A stretch of DNA of 64,000 nucleotides from Telmatactis stephensoni (GCA_029948255.1 JALIZF010001530.1:294501-358500); one strand, 5' to 3'. Counted from the stretch's first letter, positions 43,613-54,031 are shown. Notes: generated from the letters alone by a model not told the origin. Numbers and translations are program-made.

Positions 43613-44096
43613 CTGAACATGCATGGTAGACTGTGAGCCTGACATTACCTGACATTACTATGGCTGCTGATAACAGAAGATTTCCCACTGGCATAAATTT
43701 CTGGTTCATCCACACCCTCTCATGCTTACAATGTTGGTCTTGACACTGTTGGGTGATTTTTATATATGTACCCTGCTTATCTGAAATAGTGCCTTCAGAT
43801 GGGCTATTGCAAACTGGGCAAAACTTGAATAGTTCTAACAAAGCACTTTCAAACACTATGTATTTCCTCTCATTAGAGCGTTTTCCCGTAACCTGCTTTT
43901 AAAATGCTAATGACTTTGTTATATGCTAATAAGCCTTGACTATGCTAATGTTGACAACGTCCGTTATGTTTTGTTGAAACATATTTTATTCAACCATAAC
44001 TTAAGTTTACATCTACGTTTGCATGCTTTGTGCAACGTTTTTGGCATAACCTACAAAATGTGTCATTGAAATCAAAGGTCTAGATACTTTTTAGTC

Positions 44097-44760
44097 TTAG
44101 AGACGTAAAAAAAGTCTGACTCTACGCTCAGCAAGAAAAGCAGTAAGCTCGACACAAATGGGCAAGAGCCACCTTGGATGTCGCCAAATTTGTCCAACAG
44201 CATTATATGTTTTTATCTCTTTAAAAACGTGTTCGATTTTTATTCGACGCCTTGCCAGGGCCCTGTTAAATCTCCTAGCCCGCCTTCTCTCTCCAGGTTG
44301 AAGAAGACGAAGAAGTGCGTTGGTTCGCACGCACTGGAGTAAGGAGTGGACCGCCGTCTGGATAGGCCCTGTCAGCTAAAAGGTTAGCTCCAGGTGGGAG
44401 GTCTAATGGACGTCCAGGTCCAATCGGTGTCATCATTCGATATGATGCCGCATTATGTGTGGCACCCAAAAATCCCGCTTGCACAAATCTTAGATGTCCT
44501 TCATTGTCTATCACGAGTTGTGTATGCATGCAGTGATAGTGGCGATGACCACTGTAGAAAAGCCTTTGAGGTTCAGTTAGAGGACGATAAATTTCATGTG
44601 GGCTGGCATCAATGGCACCAACCGAATTTGGAAATTCTGTCCAGTTTCCCATGAGGTCCCATAACACTTGTGTTGCAGAAGACCAGCTCTCTTCAGTAAA
44701 GCTTTCCAAAAATGGCACAAAAGCCAGCTTCTCCAAGTACAACAGGTATAATATTCTCCT
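44097..44760 (-). pseudogene. Harbinger DDE transposase (one frameshift)
   Basis: First frame from about 44,742: FPNSVGAIDASPHEIYRPL (catalytic Asp in AIDAS), SGHRHYHCMHTQLVID, GFLGATHNAASYRM and LLADRAYPDGG (second Asp). Near 44,285 the frame shifts to RRIKIEHVFKEIKTYNAVG (catalytic Glu) and PICVELTAFLAERR. DDE_Tnp_4 type. The N-terminal helix-turn-helix part is short, so an upstream exon may be missing. It cuts and pastes the element with the help of the partner protein. The frameshift probably inactivates it. Confidence 0.88.
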
Positions 44761-44836
44761 GATAATTCCAATGAAGTATATTAAATGCGCATACTCTTAA
44801 CATTTGTCAATATTTTTCTCTTTTTATTTCCAAAAA

Positions 44837-45397
44837 GGTGCCAGTTGTGTTAGAAAGCGAGCTACTGTTGGCGAAAAGGAGAAAATCTTCGTTATGAAAT
44901 GCTACAATGAATGTAACGGCGTTGAATGGGCTGATGTTTTAGTTCTTTGTAAGGAGAGGGTTATGAATGCAGGATTACCTGACCATGTGGTGCAACTTTA
45001 TCTAGACAGCAACATGGATTCACGACTTATTTCAAGAATAAGAAATATCATGACGAAATCTCTACGTTTGCCACAGCCTGTGCCTACTACATCCAAAGCA
45101 ATAAATACCAATATGGATCAGAGCAAGATGAAGTATGCTGAAAAGAAAACGCCCAGCGAGCGAAGACAGGAAGCAGTGAGAAACAAAATCAGCCAAAATT
45201 TTGTCACGCTTTCTGATGACAGCGACAGCGGATCTGAATCTACTGAAACCAAACTCAAAAAGAAGAGAAAAATTGATTGTCATAAAGATACTCAGGAAGC
45301 GCACAAGAAACTTTGTGAGAGAGCCATGGAAACTATGGATAAAGTCGATTGTCTTTTAGATAAGGTGCAAAAACAACTAGACAAGAACGACAAATAA
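44837..45397 (+). CDS. Harbinger second ORF (accessory protein)
   Basis: Divergent from the transposase. Reads from a possible acceptor (TTTATTTCCAAAAAG) or from the ATG at 44,895 to 45,397. N-terminal part (EKIFVMKCYNECNGVEWADV, CKERVMNAGLPDHVVQLY) is a helical domain; the C-terminal half is charged with an acidic patch (LSDDSDSGSESTE) and a nuclear-signal-like KLKKKRKID, ending in a coiled coil (MDKVDCLLDKVQKQLDKNDK). Harbinger partners usually carry a Myb/SANT domain that brings the transposase to the nucleus and DNA; I do not see clear Myb Trp spacing here. The frame is open. Confidence 0.65.
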   Translation, partial: GASCVRKRATVGEKEKIFVMKCYNECNGVEWADVLVLCKERVMNAGLPDHVVQLYLDSNMDSRLISRIRNIMTKSLRLPQPVPTTSKAINTNMDQSKMKYAEKKTPSERRQEAVRNKISQNFVTLSDDSDSGSESTETKLKKKRKIDCHKDTQEAHKKLCERAMETMDKVDCLLDKVQKQLDKNDK

Positions 45398-45580
45398 AGC
45401 TCAGTAGAATGTAAACAAGCACGCATCATGCATCATAGTAGTAGAAACTATCAGCTACCAAAAAGGTAGCTATGGCTCTTAACTTTGTTTCAGTTGTGTA
45501 TAATGCAGTTTCAGTTTTTGCATGTCTCTGTACTCATATTTCAAGATAAATAAGCATGTTATTTATTCTAGTAACCGAGA

Positions 45581-45654
45581 TAATTCAGTGTAGTAGTCCT
45601 AAAAATGTGTAGATCTAAGTTTACACATTTTTAAAACTACTACACTGAATTATT
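45581..45654. repeat. 75-bp perfect-like hairpin in the Harbinger element
   Basis: TAATTCAGTGTAGTAGT ... AAAATGTGTA and TACACATTTT ... ACTACTACACTGAATTA face each other around a loop of about 10 bases. It is near the 3' end of the accessory ORF's transcript. Confidence 0.85.
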
Positions 45655-45899
45655 AGACATTTGGTCACACCGAAAATAAAAATATTTCACCAAAAATAAA
45701 AATATTTCAACACAAGTTGCAGAAAACAGTCTACTGGTTATTCCCGTTTGATAACTTATTTCGCCGTGTTGATATTGGTCTAATTAGCATATTATAAACT
45801 CATTATCATACTAAAAGTTGGTTACAGGAAAACGTTCTATTATGATATGATGCAGATCTAGAAAGAAAGCAACAGAAAACGTTATTAGGACTAGTAATT

Positions 45900-46140
45900 A
45901 TTTATGTAGAGGGGGACAAAAAATGAGGGAGAGGGGGGAGCATGGGTATTTTAAAGTTGGTAATGGAGGGGCATAATGTTTTTTGAAAATAAGATATTGA
46001 ATAAAGATGGGAACCAGAGGCCTTGTAGCTAGGACTACTCTTGCAGAAATTTTTTAGGACCCTTAATCTATATGGACTGCTTTTGAAGCATTGCAGTGGG
46101 AGCATACATTGTGAAACACTACTTTTGAGTCCAAACTTAC
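45900..46140. other. Kolobok intron, low-complexity
   Basis: G/A-rich segment (45,908-45,945) in the intron between exons 3 and 4 of the transposase gene. No element border recognised. Confidence 0.4.
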
Positions 46141-46654
46141 CCTTTTAACTCTGATTTTTCCTCCAAAGTCATTTCTTTGTCTGACATTTCCTCTTCCATA
46201 TACAGCTCATCCTCAGAATCAGATGTCGAGGGAGAGTACATCTCATCTGAGATATTTTTATCTTCATCAGAGTCAGTTGAGCTAGATATATGTAAGTCAA
46301 GTGGGGGGAGATCAGCAAGGTTACACTGCAAGCCAATTTCTTGTTTCTCAGTTGACGTTTGTGCAGCTAAAAATGTATTTATAATAAATTTATAATTATT
46401 TGAGGCCTTTTTTGGTCTTGAAACACAGGCATGCATTCATTATTGTATTTATATACTTACCCCTACTTCTTCTTTCAGTTCTTTTAAAAGATTTTTGTGT
46501 AGCCTTGTTTGCCATTATTGGAGATAGGGTAGTGTTGGCTGAGTCTAATGGATTTGATAAATCTGGAGGATCAGCAGGTGATTGCAGCATATCAGGGCTG
46601 TCAGTTGGTGATTGACTTTTGACATTGAGAGAAAACTGAATCTCTGTCATAGTC

Positions 46655-47050
46655 TAAGAAAACATTTGAAGGGGTTAAAATTATTCTTACTACCAGTTTT
46701 GAAATGAAAGGTCAACGTTTGTTTTTTGGCTGGTCCTTTATTTTGAGCAAAGAGGAACAGGCATTTAAATATCCTTCCTATACTCAGCTTTCCATGCCAT
46801 TTTTCTCCCTCCTCCCTAATATTTCGGCCATTTCACCTTCATTACTTCTCATATTTGATTTCCTCCTCACTCCACAACCCTCCTCCCTACTTTTTCGGGG
46901 GCCATTTATCCCTCCTCCGTAAACCGCACCCCTGTGCCGACCTTTGTCCCGCTTTAACGTTCAGACACATTGAACCGAATATGCACTGTTTAACAAATGC
47001 CAGCATTCACTGTTTTTTGCAAATATTTCGATATATTCGAATTACAAAAC
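46655..47050. other. Kolobok intron 1
   Basis: Pyrimidine-rich intron between the THAP exon and exon 2. No gene or element seen. Confidence 0.5.
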
Positions 47051-47054
47051 TTAC

Positions 47055-47507
47055 CCGATGAGCGCAAAGTTTAGTGAGAGCGTTTCCTCTTCTTGGAGTT
47101 TCGTACGTATCCTTTGAACTACATGTTTTCTTTGAAGTACCTGACGTTGGCGTACCAAAAGATAGTTTATGAGCCTTCTGAAGTTGCTCAGGGTTTGGAT
47201 TTGGCTGAATCGATGGAACTGCTCCTTTTCTTAAAACGAGTTTACTAGAAAAGCCGGCCAATTTAGCCCCATAACATTCGTAATCGCTTGGCAAGAAATG
47301 GTCACTGCATATGTGACCCGTTCCTCGTGTCCAACCTTTTTTATCACGCTTCGTAAGAACAAACTTATTCCATTGCTCGCACGAGTTTGGATCCCTCGGA
47401 AACTGATGTAAACTAACACCGTCCTCATTTGTTTTGTCACAGAACATGACAACACATCGTTTGCCGGGCTTACGCTTTCGCTTTTGACCAGCAAGAGAGC
47501 TAGCCAT
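47055..47507 (-). CDS. THAP zinc-finger exon of Kolobok-type transposase
   Basis: Starts MASSLAGQKRKRKPGKR (nuclear-signal-like), then C-x4-C in KRCVVMFCDKT, LHQFPRDPNSCEQWNKFV with the fixed Pro and Trp, and C-x2-H in GHICSDHFLPSDYE: all four zinc ligands of a C2CH THAP domain are present. RKGAVPSIQP corresponds to the AVPTIF-type end. It binds the element's ends in this class. The exon ends at CATCGG before GTAAGT. Confidence 0.88.
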
Positions 47508-47544
47508 TAGCACTGAACAGACGAAGTTATGTTATGTCTTTAAA

Positions 47545-47830
47545 ATGACATACAATTTTCTACAATTTTCTACAATTTTCCATTCACTGATGCCAATAAA
47601 CGTGCCGTGAATTTCCCAGCTTTGCAATTGACTGCTCTGGATCAAATAACACACCTGTGACGTCACCGGTTGCGTGACAAATTTTCAGTTCATTTTCAGT
47701 CACGCCAAAAATATCTCCATTTCTGATTGCAAAATCGCTTTGCTAGAAAGTTTTTTAGGAATTTTTTCTGCTTCAGCATTACTATTTCTAGGACAAAGAT
47801 TCAACAGCAATTGTCCAAAATAGGTAAAAA
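47545..47830 (-). promoter_or_regulatory. Right subterminal region of Kolobok (transposase promoter side)
   Basis: Upstream of the transposase ATG on the minus strand: three tandem TACAATTTTC units (47,550-47,580) and a CRE-like TGACGTCA at 47,658. The TIR follows at 47,831-47,848. Confidence 0.45.
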
Positions 47831-47852
47831 ATTGCCGGGACGGGTCCTTTAA

Positions 47853-48226
47853 TGGAGTGTTTGTTTTTGGTAGAATGCCACGCTTCTAGAAATAAACGAC
47901 CAGACCATTGTTGGCATTGGTCAACAATTTTCGCATTGTCAATGTCAAATTCATGATTTGTTTTCTTTGCATGTTCAGCAAAGAGTGAGTTGTTATCCCC
48001 AAGGAAAACAGCTCTTTTGTGTTCTTTCATTCTGGTTTGGCCCTGCTGGTTTGGCCCACTTAAACTTTCTCACAGTCTTTGCAGTGGATTTTGTAAACAA
48101 CACCTGTGGATAACTGTTTCTCTGGTTTATCTTTCGGTTTCCGGAACATGGATCCAATCAATTTGATGGGTTTATGTGCTACCTTGACATAACACTTTTA
48201 GTCCAGGAGCAAATGTCATGAATTAA
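47853..48226 (-). pseudogene. Penelope-like element, piece 2 (GIY-YIG endonuclease)
   Basis: Minus strand. After a linker (VAHKPIKLIGSMFRKPKD) comes TGVVYKIHCKDCEKV, then VGQTSR, RMKEHKRAVFLGDNNSLFAE, TNHEFDIDNAKIVDQ and LFLEAWHSTK: the GIY-YIG-like single-strand nicking domain of Penelope elements, here with VYK..., VGQT in the usual places. Stops and frame breaks are present (near 48,045 and 48,090). It belongs after the RT at 57,982-60,058, from which it was parted by the XPG-type transposon; 47,853-47,920 is the inner half of the terminal repeat. Confidence 0.85.
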
Positions 48227-48454
48227 AGTCCCGTGGGAATTTCAGGCTGCAAGCAAATAACCTATCTAAATGTGTTAAGGGGACCTTAAATAACATAAAA
48301 AAAATTGGTGGCACTTCTGTAACTTGCACCGAGCGTTGTTAGGGGGATTTTTAAAAATCACATAAAATCCAAACATGGAAACGAGGCTGCGAATTAAAAG
48401 TGGTCATATCTTTCCACCATATCAACAATATTGCACCAAAATTACATAGATTAT
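48227..48454 (+). repeat. XPG-type element, outer part of left TIR
   Basis: Reverse complement of about 57,754-57,981. Contains CTGCAAGCAAATAACC and ACTTCTGTAACTTGCACCGA. It continues at 51,814 after the foldback insertion. Confidence 0.9.
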
Positions 48455-49639
48455 TATGGCGTTCCATCCCTGCCAAAAATCAATGTTGACATGAAACATT
48501 CAACTTCACGCGTCAACATTGTATTTGATACAATACAACATTGAAGTTCAGCTCCCAACTTTCAAAAACTCGAGATCGAACATTCAACTACATACAACAA
48601 CATTCCATTTGACTCATTCCAACAATGAAGTTCCCTGACAGCAACATCCAACTTTATCAACTTCAACCGACTTCATACATCAATATCGCAGATCACACAG
48701 CTCAACATCCAACTCCATATTTTAACATTCGATTTGGACAATTTGACCTCCAACTTTATACATCAACATCGCAGATCACTCAACTCAACATTAACCTACA
48801 TGCATCAACATCGGAGTTCAACCAACTTCACAAATCAACAACAGAGTTCACACAATTCAACATAAATAGCCGAACTTTCAAATTTGACTCTCGTAATTCG
48901 AACTTGTAGCTTATAATGTTTGGATCACTGGTGATCCTTGTTGCTTGTTGCAATGTTGAAAGTTGAGTTATCAAACACGTCCCAAGTCCGCCAAAACATA
49001 ACGAGCCTCATGCCCTTAGAAACCGCAAAATCTCCGACAGATCGGTAAAGATTCTTTACCCATCTGTTGGGGGTCTAGCTGATCAGAAGCAACAACTCAT
49101 TTATAGCTAATTTAACATGTTTTTGTTACAATTTTGCATGAAATAGTATTTTGGACTAGTGAGAAACTTGCTGACCCGAAATAAGAATATTATTCGTGTG
49201 TTTTGAGCAACTAAAGCTTTTTCAGCAGAACAGCAGGACCTCTTGTTTAGCAAACATGTCATACTTGTCAATTGACACCATCTTTTGCCAAAAACCAAGC
49301 TTTCATTCAGAAAAGATTACAACAACAAAGCTCTTCAAAACTATATAATCGCAAACTCAAAAAAAAAAAAACTTCCTAAAACTCTCGTCCAAGTTGTTCA
49401 GATAGACTTAAGTAGAAGACTGCTGAATTTCAACAACCGGCCACCGTAAGCAAAGATCTCAACAGTACAACGACTATAGAAGTACATCAATCCAAAGTCA
49501 GCGCAAATTTAGATTTTATATTATAATTCCAGTTCTGTATAAAGACTGAGGACTTTATGCTAATAAAGCTATTTTGATTACTGAAACGAGCTTCAAGCAC
49601 TGCTTTCTAACATATTATAGTCTTTTTCAAAATTCGAAT

Positions 49640-49900
49640 AGCTAGGTGGACCAGCTAGGCATAAAGAAAATATTTATTTTATACACCCGAATCAGGCAGT
49701 GCACTTTCAAATAGCCAGGACTTCATGCTGGATGGACCAGCTAGGCATAAAGAGAATTTCTTTACACCCGAAGCACTCAGGCAATGCACCTACCAATTCA
49801 AATAGCCAGGACTTCATGTTGGATGGACCAGCTAGGCATAAAGAAAATATTTCTTTACACCCGAAGCACTCAGGCAATGCACTTACCAATTCAATAGCCT
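49640..49900 (+). repeat. Three tandem ~100-bp units in the foldback centre
   Basis: Units start at GGACCAGCTAGGCATAAAG (49,653; 49,734; 49,825) and include ACACCCGAAGCACTCAGGCA and ATAGCCAGGACTTCATG. Lengths vary, so it is an imperfect array. Reading frames on either strand are by-products. Confidence 0.85.
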
Positions 49901-50319
49901 TGTCGCGTGTCGATCGAGCACATCTCAATTTGGACGCCATTGCCGTCTCGCAAGAATTGATGTGGATTTTGTAATTATATTGCAGAACATAGAAACTTTT
50001 TACCACATAAAGTACTATTCAACATGTACCAAAACATTTGAGGGTTCTTTTGCTCAACCACTCCATTCATAGTTAGGGACCGATCCTCGAACGCTGCTCA
50101 AACATGACCGAAGATGAATGGACTTATATTTCAATTTTGCGCCAAAATCCTGACGTAGCTCCCAGAAATAACACGGAAAACCTAACTGCGTTTGTATGTT
50201 GTTGACAGAATAATCCCTTGGCAAAGTCAGAACATAACCGCAATTAATCAGATTATGACGTCGCTCCGTAGCAACCAGTATCCCTGCTGTTTTAAAAATC
50301 AAGTCAGCTGCGGCTCGTT

Positions 50320-51255
50320 ATGGTATTGTGTGTCACTGTGACGAGCCCTCCCCTCCCTCCTAAAAGGAGCAAAAGAAACAACATCGTTCCCAGGGCCCTC
50401 TCTTCATTCTTTGAGATCAAAATGGCGGCTGAATTTAACAAAACTATTAAATTTGGTGACTCAAAATCAAAGAACGAGAAAAACCATCCAACTTTTGCAA
50501 AATAACTTTTCATTGATGTCAAAAGTTGCCAAAAGTCTTTGTTTATTGGTCCTGTGAGCGGCTTTGATGTAAGTTGTTCCTTTGATGAGATAATTTTGCC
50601 TCGTCAACTGTGCTTTCGTTTGAATGGTCGACCAGTTTCCACTCTTTTAGCGCTTTCAATGTTGTTTCTTGAGGAAATCGATTTATGGGATTGATCTTCT
50701 GGAATCTACACCAATTAAAAGTTATTTTGCGAAACAGTTGGAATTTTTTCTCGTTCTTTGATTTTGAGTCACCAAATTTAATAGTTTTGTTAAGTTTTTT
50801 CGGGATTTATTCAAAATCCCTCTGATAAAACTTTCTGATTTTAAGTTGGTTAACTGTGCAAGAAAGTGAAGTTTAACACCTATATAGTCATTTTTCTAGA
50901 GCTCATCTAAAACGGGAGATATTATAGGAAAACTGAATTCAATGATCTTTGGTTTTCGTTGCCATAGCAACGTGTCATGGAAAAAAAATTGGCATCAATC
51001 AAATCTTCAATCCCTCCGATCCTTAGTATCTTGTGTGAAAATCATTTTGATCAGACAAATGTAAGTTGAGCAATTTTCAAAACTAAAATTGGAAGTTTTG
51101 TCAAAATCGATCACCAAAATGCTACTGGTAAACACCTTAAATTCAGCCGCCATTTTGATCTCAAAGAATGAAGAGAAGGCCCTGGGAACGATGTTGTTTC
51201 TTTCGTTCTTTTTAGGCTGAGAGAGGGGAGGGCTCGTCACAGTGACACACGATAC
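50320..51255. repeat. Inner inverted repeat of the foldback element
   Basis: 50,330-50,445 (GTCACTGTGACGAGCCCTCC to AAAATGGCGGCTGAATTTAA) is mirrored at 51,135-51,250, and 50,430-50,512 is mirrored at 50,708-50,795. Possibly a second foldback nested in the first, rearranged. Confidence 0.75.
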
Positions 51256-51813
51256 TTTTTGGCAGACTTGGGACGTGTTTGATAACTCAACTTTCAACAT
51301 TGCAACAAGCAACAAGGATCACCAGGGATCCAAACATTATAAGCTACAAGTTCGAATTACAAGAGTCAAATTTGAAAGTTCGGCTATTTATGTTGAATTG
51401 CGTGAACTCTGTTGTTGATTTGTGAAGTTGGTGGAATTATATAAACTCCGATGTTGATGCATGAAGGTTAATGTTGAGCTGTGTGATCTGCGATGTTGAT
51501 GTATAAAGTTGGAGGTCAAATTGTCCAAATCGAATGTTAAAATATGGAGTTGGATGTTGAGCTGTGTGATCTGCGATATTGATGTATGAAGTCGGTTGAA
51601 GTTGATAAAGTTGGATGTTGCTGTCAGGGAACTTCAATGTTGGAATGAGTCAAATCGAATGTTGTTGTATGTAGTTGAATGTTCGATCTCGAGTTCTTGA
51701 AAGTTGAGAGCTGAACTTCAATGTTGTATTGTATCAAATACAATGTTGACGCGTGAAGTTGAATGTTTCATGTCATCATTGATTTTTGGCGGGGATGGAA
51801 CGCCATAGATTAT

Positions 51814-51952
51814 ATCTCTTAACTAGCTAGTTTATATTTCGGCATAAACATGTATCTACATGGTCACGTGACACGATTAGCATGAAAACGAGGCTCTCAA
51901 ATTACGATCGTAATACTCTGCCCTAGGATCGAAAAAGATTCTATAAACTTGC
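51814..51952 (+). repeat. XPG-type element, inner part of left TIR
   Basis: Continues 48,454 and matches the complement of 57,604-57,750 up to CTATAAACTTG. Holds GGTCACGTGACAC at 51,862. Confidence 0.88.
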
Positions 51953-52059
51953 ACAAGTATGACAAAGTATAATCAAGGAAGGGGAATCCTTTGTTAAAAG
52001 TTAATGAGGGGGCCTGTGCACTGTTGTGCAATACATTTAGGTCAGCAGCCTTTATCATC

Positions 52060-52122
52060 AGAATAGACGTCCGCCATCTTGACTTGCAGACCATGTAGTT
52101 CCGTAAAGATAAACGTTTTTAG
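52060..52122 (+). promoter_or_regulatory. Probable promoter of the XPG-type gene
   Basis: GTCCGCCATCTTGACTT (YY1-like in reverse, 52,069) is 50 bp upstream of the ATG at 52,123. Motif-based guess. Confidence 0.35.
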
Positions 52123-53680
52123 ATGGCAATCAGCAATGTGCCCATAAAATTTAGTCTCTGTTTAGTTTGTCCAGTTCAGAAGGAGGACAACGAACTCGTG
52201 GAAAATCCATCATCATTTGAAAATTTACTAGAATCAATCAGTACATGAGCTAAGTATGGGGACACCAAGTACGTTGAGTTATGGTCCATTCTAAAAGATA
52301 TCAACCCTGAGGAGCTTAAAGCACAAGCCGCAACATATCACCGAAAATGTTACCAAGAAGCAACCCATTCTGGAATGATGAAACGTGCAAGAGAAAGGTA
52401 TGAGCGAGAACTGGCTGGTCCGAATGAGAAAAGAAAAAAATCGATCAAGTCTCCATCGCCTCAGCTCACTCGTTCTAAAACAAGTCCATACAACAAAGAC
52501 GTGTGTTTTATCTGTGAGAAGTCAGCAGGATATCGAGAAACTCTTAGAACTGTTAGCACCAAATCTGCAGGAAAATCACTTCATGATGCCATTGAAATTT
52601 CAGGCAATGATAAACTGTGAGTTAAATTGTCTACTGCAGTGGACTTGAAAGATGCACATGCAATTGATATTAAATACCATAAAAAGTGTTGGGGAAATAA
52701 TGTTTCAACTGTTCTTCGACAGTCCTCGACTGTGTCATCATCAAGATCCATTTCCACAGCATCAGAAATTGCAGCAAAAATAGAGTTCTTAACTACCACT
52801 GAGATAGCTTTAATGAATGGTAGTGTCTTGATAATGTCAGAGCTAGAGACTGCTTTTGATAGTATCCTTAAGGAAAATGGTGTAGACAAGAAGATCTTCA
52901 GTCGTAAATCACTGAAAGACTTATTAAAAAGTGAAATTGATGGAATTGATTTCCATAAGCCCAAACGAGTAAATGAGTCTGAGAGGGTGACAATCAAGAA
53001 GACAAGAGATGTAGCCGTGCAAATATCAGAGGAGGAAAGTGATGTTAAGGATGACATGAAGACACTGTTCGATGCAGCACTGTATTTGAGAAAGGCAATC
53101 AGCAAGTCAAAGAACTGGGTCTTTAGCGGCTCACTGGAGACTCTTTCTAAGGAAAACTTTCCACAAGAACTATATTGCTATTTCAGGTGGGTGATCAGTG
53201 GCCCAAATGCTACTCCGCTTTCAACAAAGAAAAAATGCAAGGAAGAAGTTCACAAGCGTGCTATGGGTTTGGTCCAGAGTACCATGTCGATGTCTTTAAC
53301 AGAACGCCAGATTAACAACAAGAAATCAGAGGTAATAAAGACAAGTCACGAAATGCCGCAACAGTTAGCCATTGGTCTTGCTATACATCAGTCCGTGAGA
53401 AGTAAAGAGTTAGTCAACATGCTTTATGGTTTTGGGATGTCTGTAGAGTACAACAGACTTCTACGAGTTGAGTCACAAATAGAGGCCAGTGTTCTTAAGC
53501 GAATGGAGCACGAGGATGGACTTTTTCTGCCTCCTGATATAGTGAAAGGAAGACGTTTTCTTTGCCATCGATAATGTAGATTTTGCAGAAGATACCTACG
53601 ATGGGCGTAGCACATTGCATGGGACATCAATGGCAACTTATCAGAAGTACCAAGACGATGACAAGACACCAGAAATAAGG
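52123..53680 (+). pseudogene. XPG-type gene, exon 1: zinc modules and helical region
   Basis: ATG at 52,123 (MAISNVPIKFSLCLVCPVQ). Two successive C-x2-C ... H-x2/3-C modules: CLVC ... YHRKCY and CFIC ... KYHKKCW. In-frame TGA codons at about 52,246 and 52,618 break it, and a one-base shift near 53,560 leads into FAIDNVDFAEDTYDGRST and LHGTSMATYQ, ending at a donor (ATAAG, GTAAAC). The DN-D-x-T pattern is fixed in this family and is a candidate for acidic catalytic residues. The protein type is widespread in cnidarian repeats. Function unknown; nucleic-acid handling is likely. Confidence 0.7.
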
Positions 53681-54031
53681 TAAACACACAGTCAATTAAT
53701 AAACTATCTGTTTATTAATTCTAGCAATAAAATTGCAATGGATTTAATTAGAGTATACTGATATGTCTATTTTTATTGTAATGCTTTATACTGTTATTTT
53801 TATAGATTTTTTATTTTGTAACTAAGCGCGGATGAAAATAGTCCAATTGATATTTGCGCTCTAGAAGTTAATAAAAATTATTATTATTATTATTATTATT
53901 ATCATTATTGTTGCTTACACTGTTGTTCCCATAATCATTTTTATTGCGGAATAACATAAATCTGACCCTAGGCTTCAGTTAGTCTGTTTTTGGATGTTTT
54001 TATTTATATCATTTCTTTCATTCCAACATTA
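53681..54031 (+). other. Intron of the XPG-type gene
   Basis: GTAAAC to CATTCCAACATTAG. Holds an (ATT)n run at 53,878-53,903. Confidence 0.65.

Larger units (their letters stand above)
43875..45838 (-). mobile_element. Complete Harbinger (PIF) element inside a Kolobok exon
   Basis: Inverted ends AGAGCGTTTTCCCGTAACC and GGTTACAGGAAAACGTTCT, with ATT at both outer sides (43,872-43,874; 45,839-45,841) as a 3-bp duplication. 1,964 bp. It carries a DDE transposase gene (minus) and a divergent second ORF (plus), the usual two-gene Harbinger plan. On the minus strand its removal restores ATCATAATGAGAGG, continuing the Kolobok exon (SYHNERKYIVFESALL). Confidence 0.92.
41637..47507 (-). pseudogene. 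Kolobok-type THAP transposase gene, eight exons (interrupted)
   Basis: Minus strand, ATG at 47,507. Exons (approximate): 47,507-47,055 THAP; 46,653-46,461; 46,366-46,141 acidic; 45,857-43,649 (holds the Harbinger insertion); 43,250-42,967; 42,695-42,527; 42,444-42,187; 41,808-41,637. Most have clear AG/GT borders. Landmarks: KFCPVCNSPSEG, GNLLLSAAIV, PTEKTLRMFQFLNMACVSRS, LSGDGRCDSPGHCAKFGSYT (first Asp), INRVLDFQLVQ, LITDRSSSVSNYV, WHVAKG, LNHMYWCAAST and LSPVYQTSTLE. These match a metazoan THAP/CxxC transposase family seen in Kolobok-type elements. The C-terminal end is not found. The Harbinger insertion and missing end make it inactive. Confidence 0.82.
33174..47848 (-). mobile_element. 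Kolobok-type DNA transposon with P2X7-ballast cargo gene
   Basis: 14,675 bp. Terminal inverted repeats of 18 bp (AGGACCCGTCCCGGCAAT) are flanked by TTAA on both sides (33,170-33,173; 47,849-47,852). TTAA duplication plus a THAP-domain transposase are the marks of Kolobok. Two convergent genes start near the ends: the ballast-like gene (plus, 33,408) and the transposase (minus, 47,507). Later insertions: an RTE/L1-like LINE, a MITE (40,543), a Harbinger element (43,875) and microsatellites. Removing the element restores a sequence matching the intact inverse copy at 60,105-60,150. Confidence 0.92.
48455..51804. mobile_element. Foldback (MULE-like) element with ~545-bp arms
   Basis: Arms 48,455-48,996 and 51,257-51,804 are inverse copies (ends TATGGCGTTCCATCCC and GGGATGGAACGCC). 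ATAGATTAT flanks both sides (48,446-48,454; 51,805-51,813): a 9-bp duplication, or 6 bp (GATTAT) if the ends are taken as TATGGCG...CGCCATA. Long arms and about 9-bp duplication suggest a Mutator-like element. The 2.2-kb centre holds further repeats but no transposase, so it is non-autonomous. Confidence 0.88.

Noticed and set aside
43500..43640. Poly-Tyr end of a 118-codon minus-strand frame
   Set aside because: Read-through of the transposase exon past its splice donor into an (AAT)n repeat.
48625..48909. Open frame of about 95 codons, also present inverted at 51,437-51,637
   Set aside because: Lies in the arms of the foldback element and follows short internal CAACATC-type repetition; identity comes from the inverted repeat, not from protein selection.
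49640..49900. CRISPR-like array
   Set aside because: Three unequal ~100-bp units without spacers, in eukaryotic transposon DNA; a plain tandem repeat.
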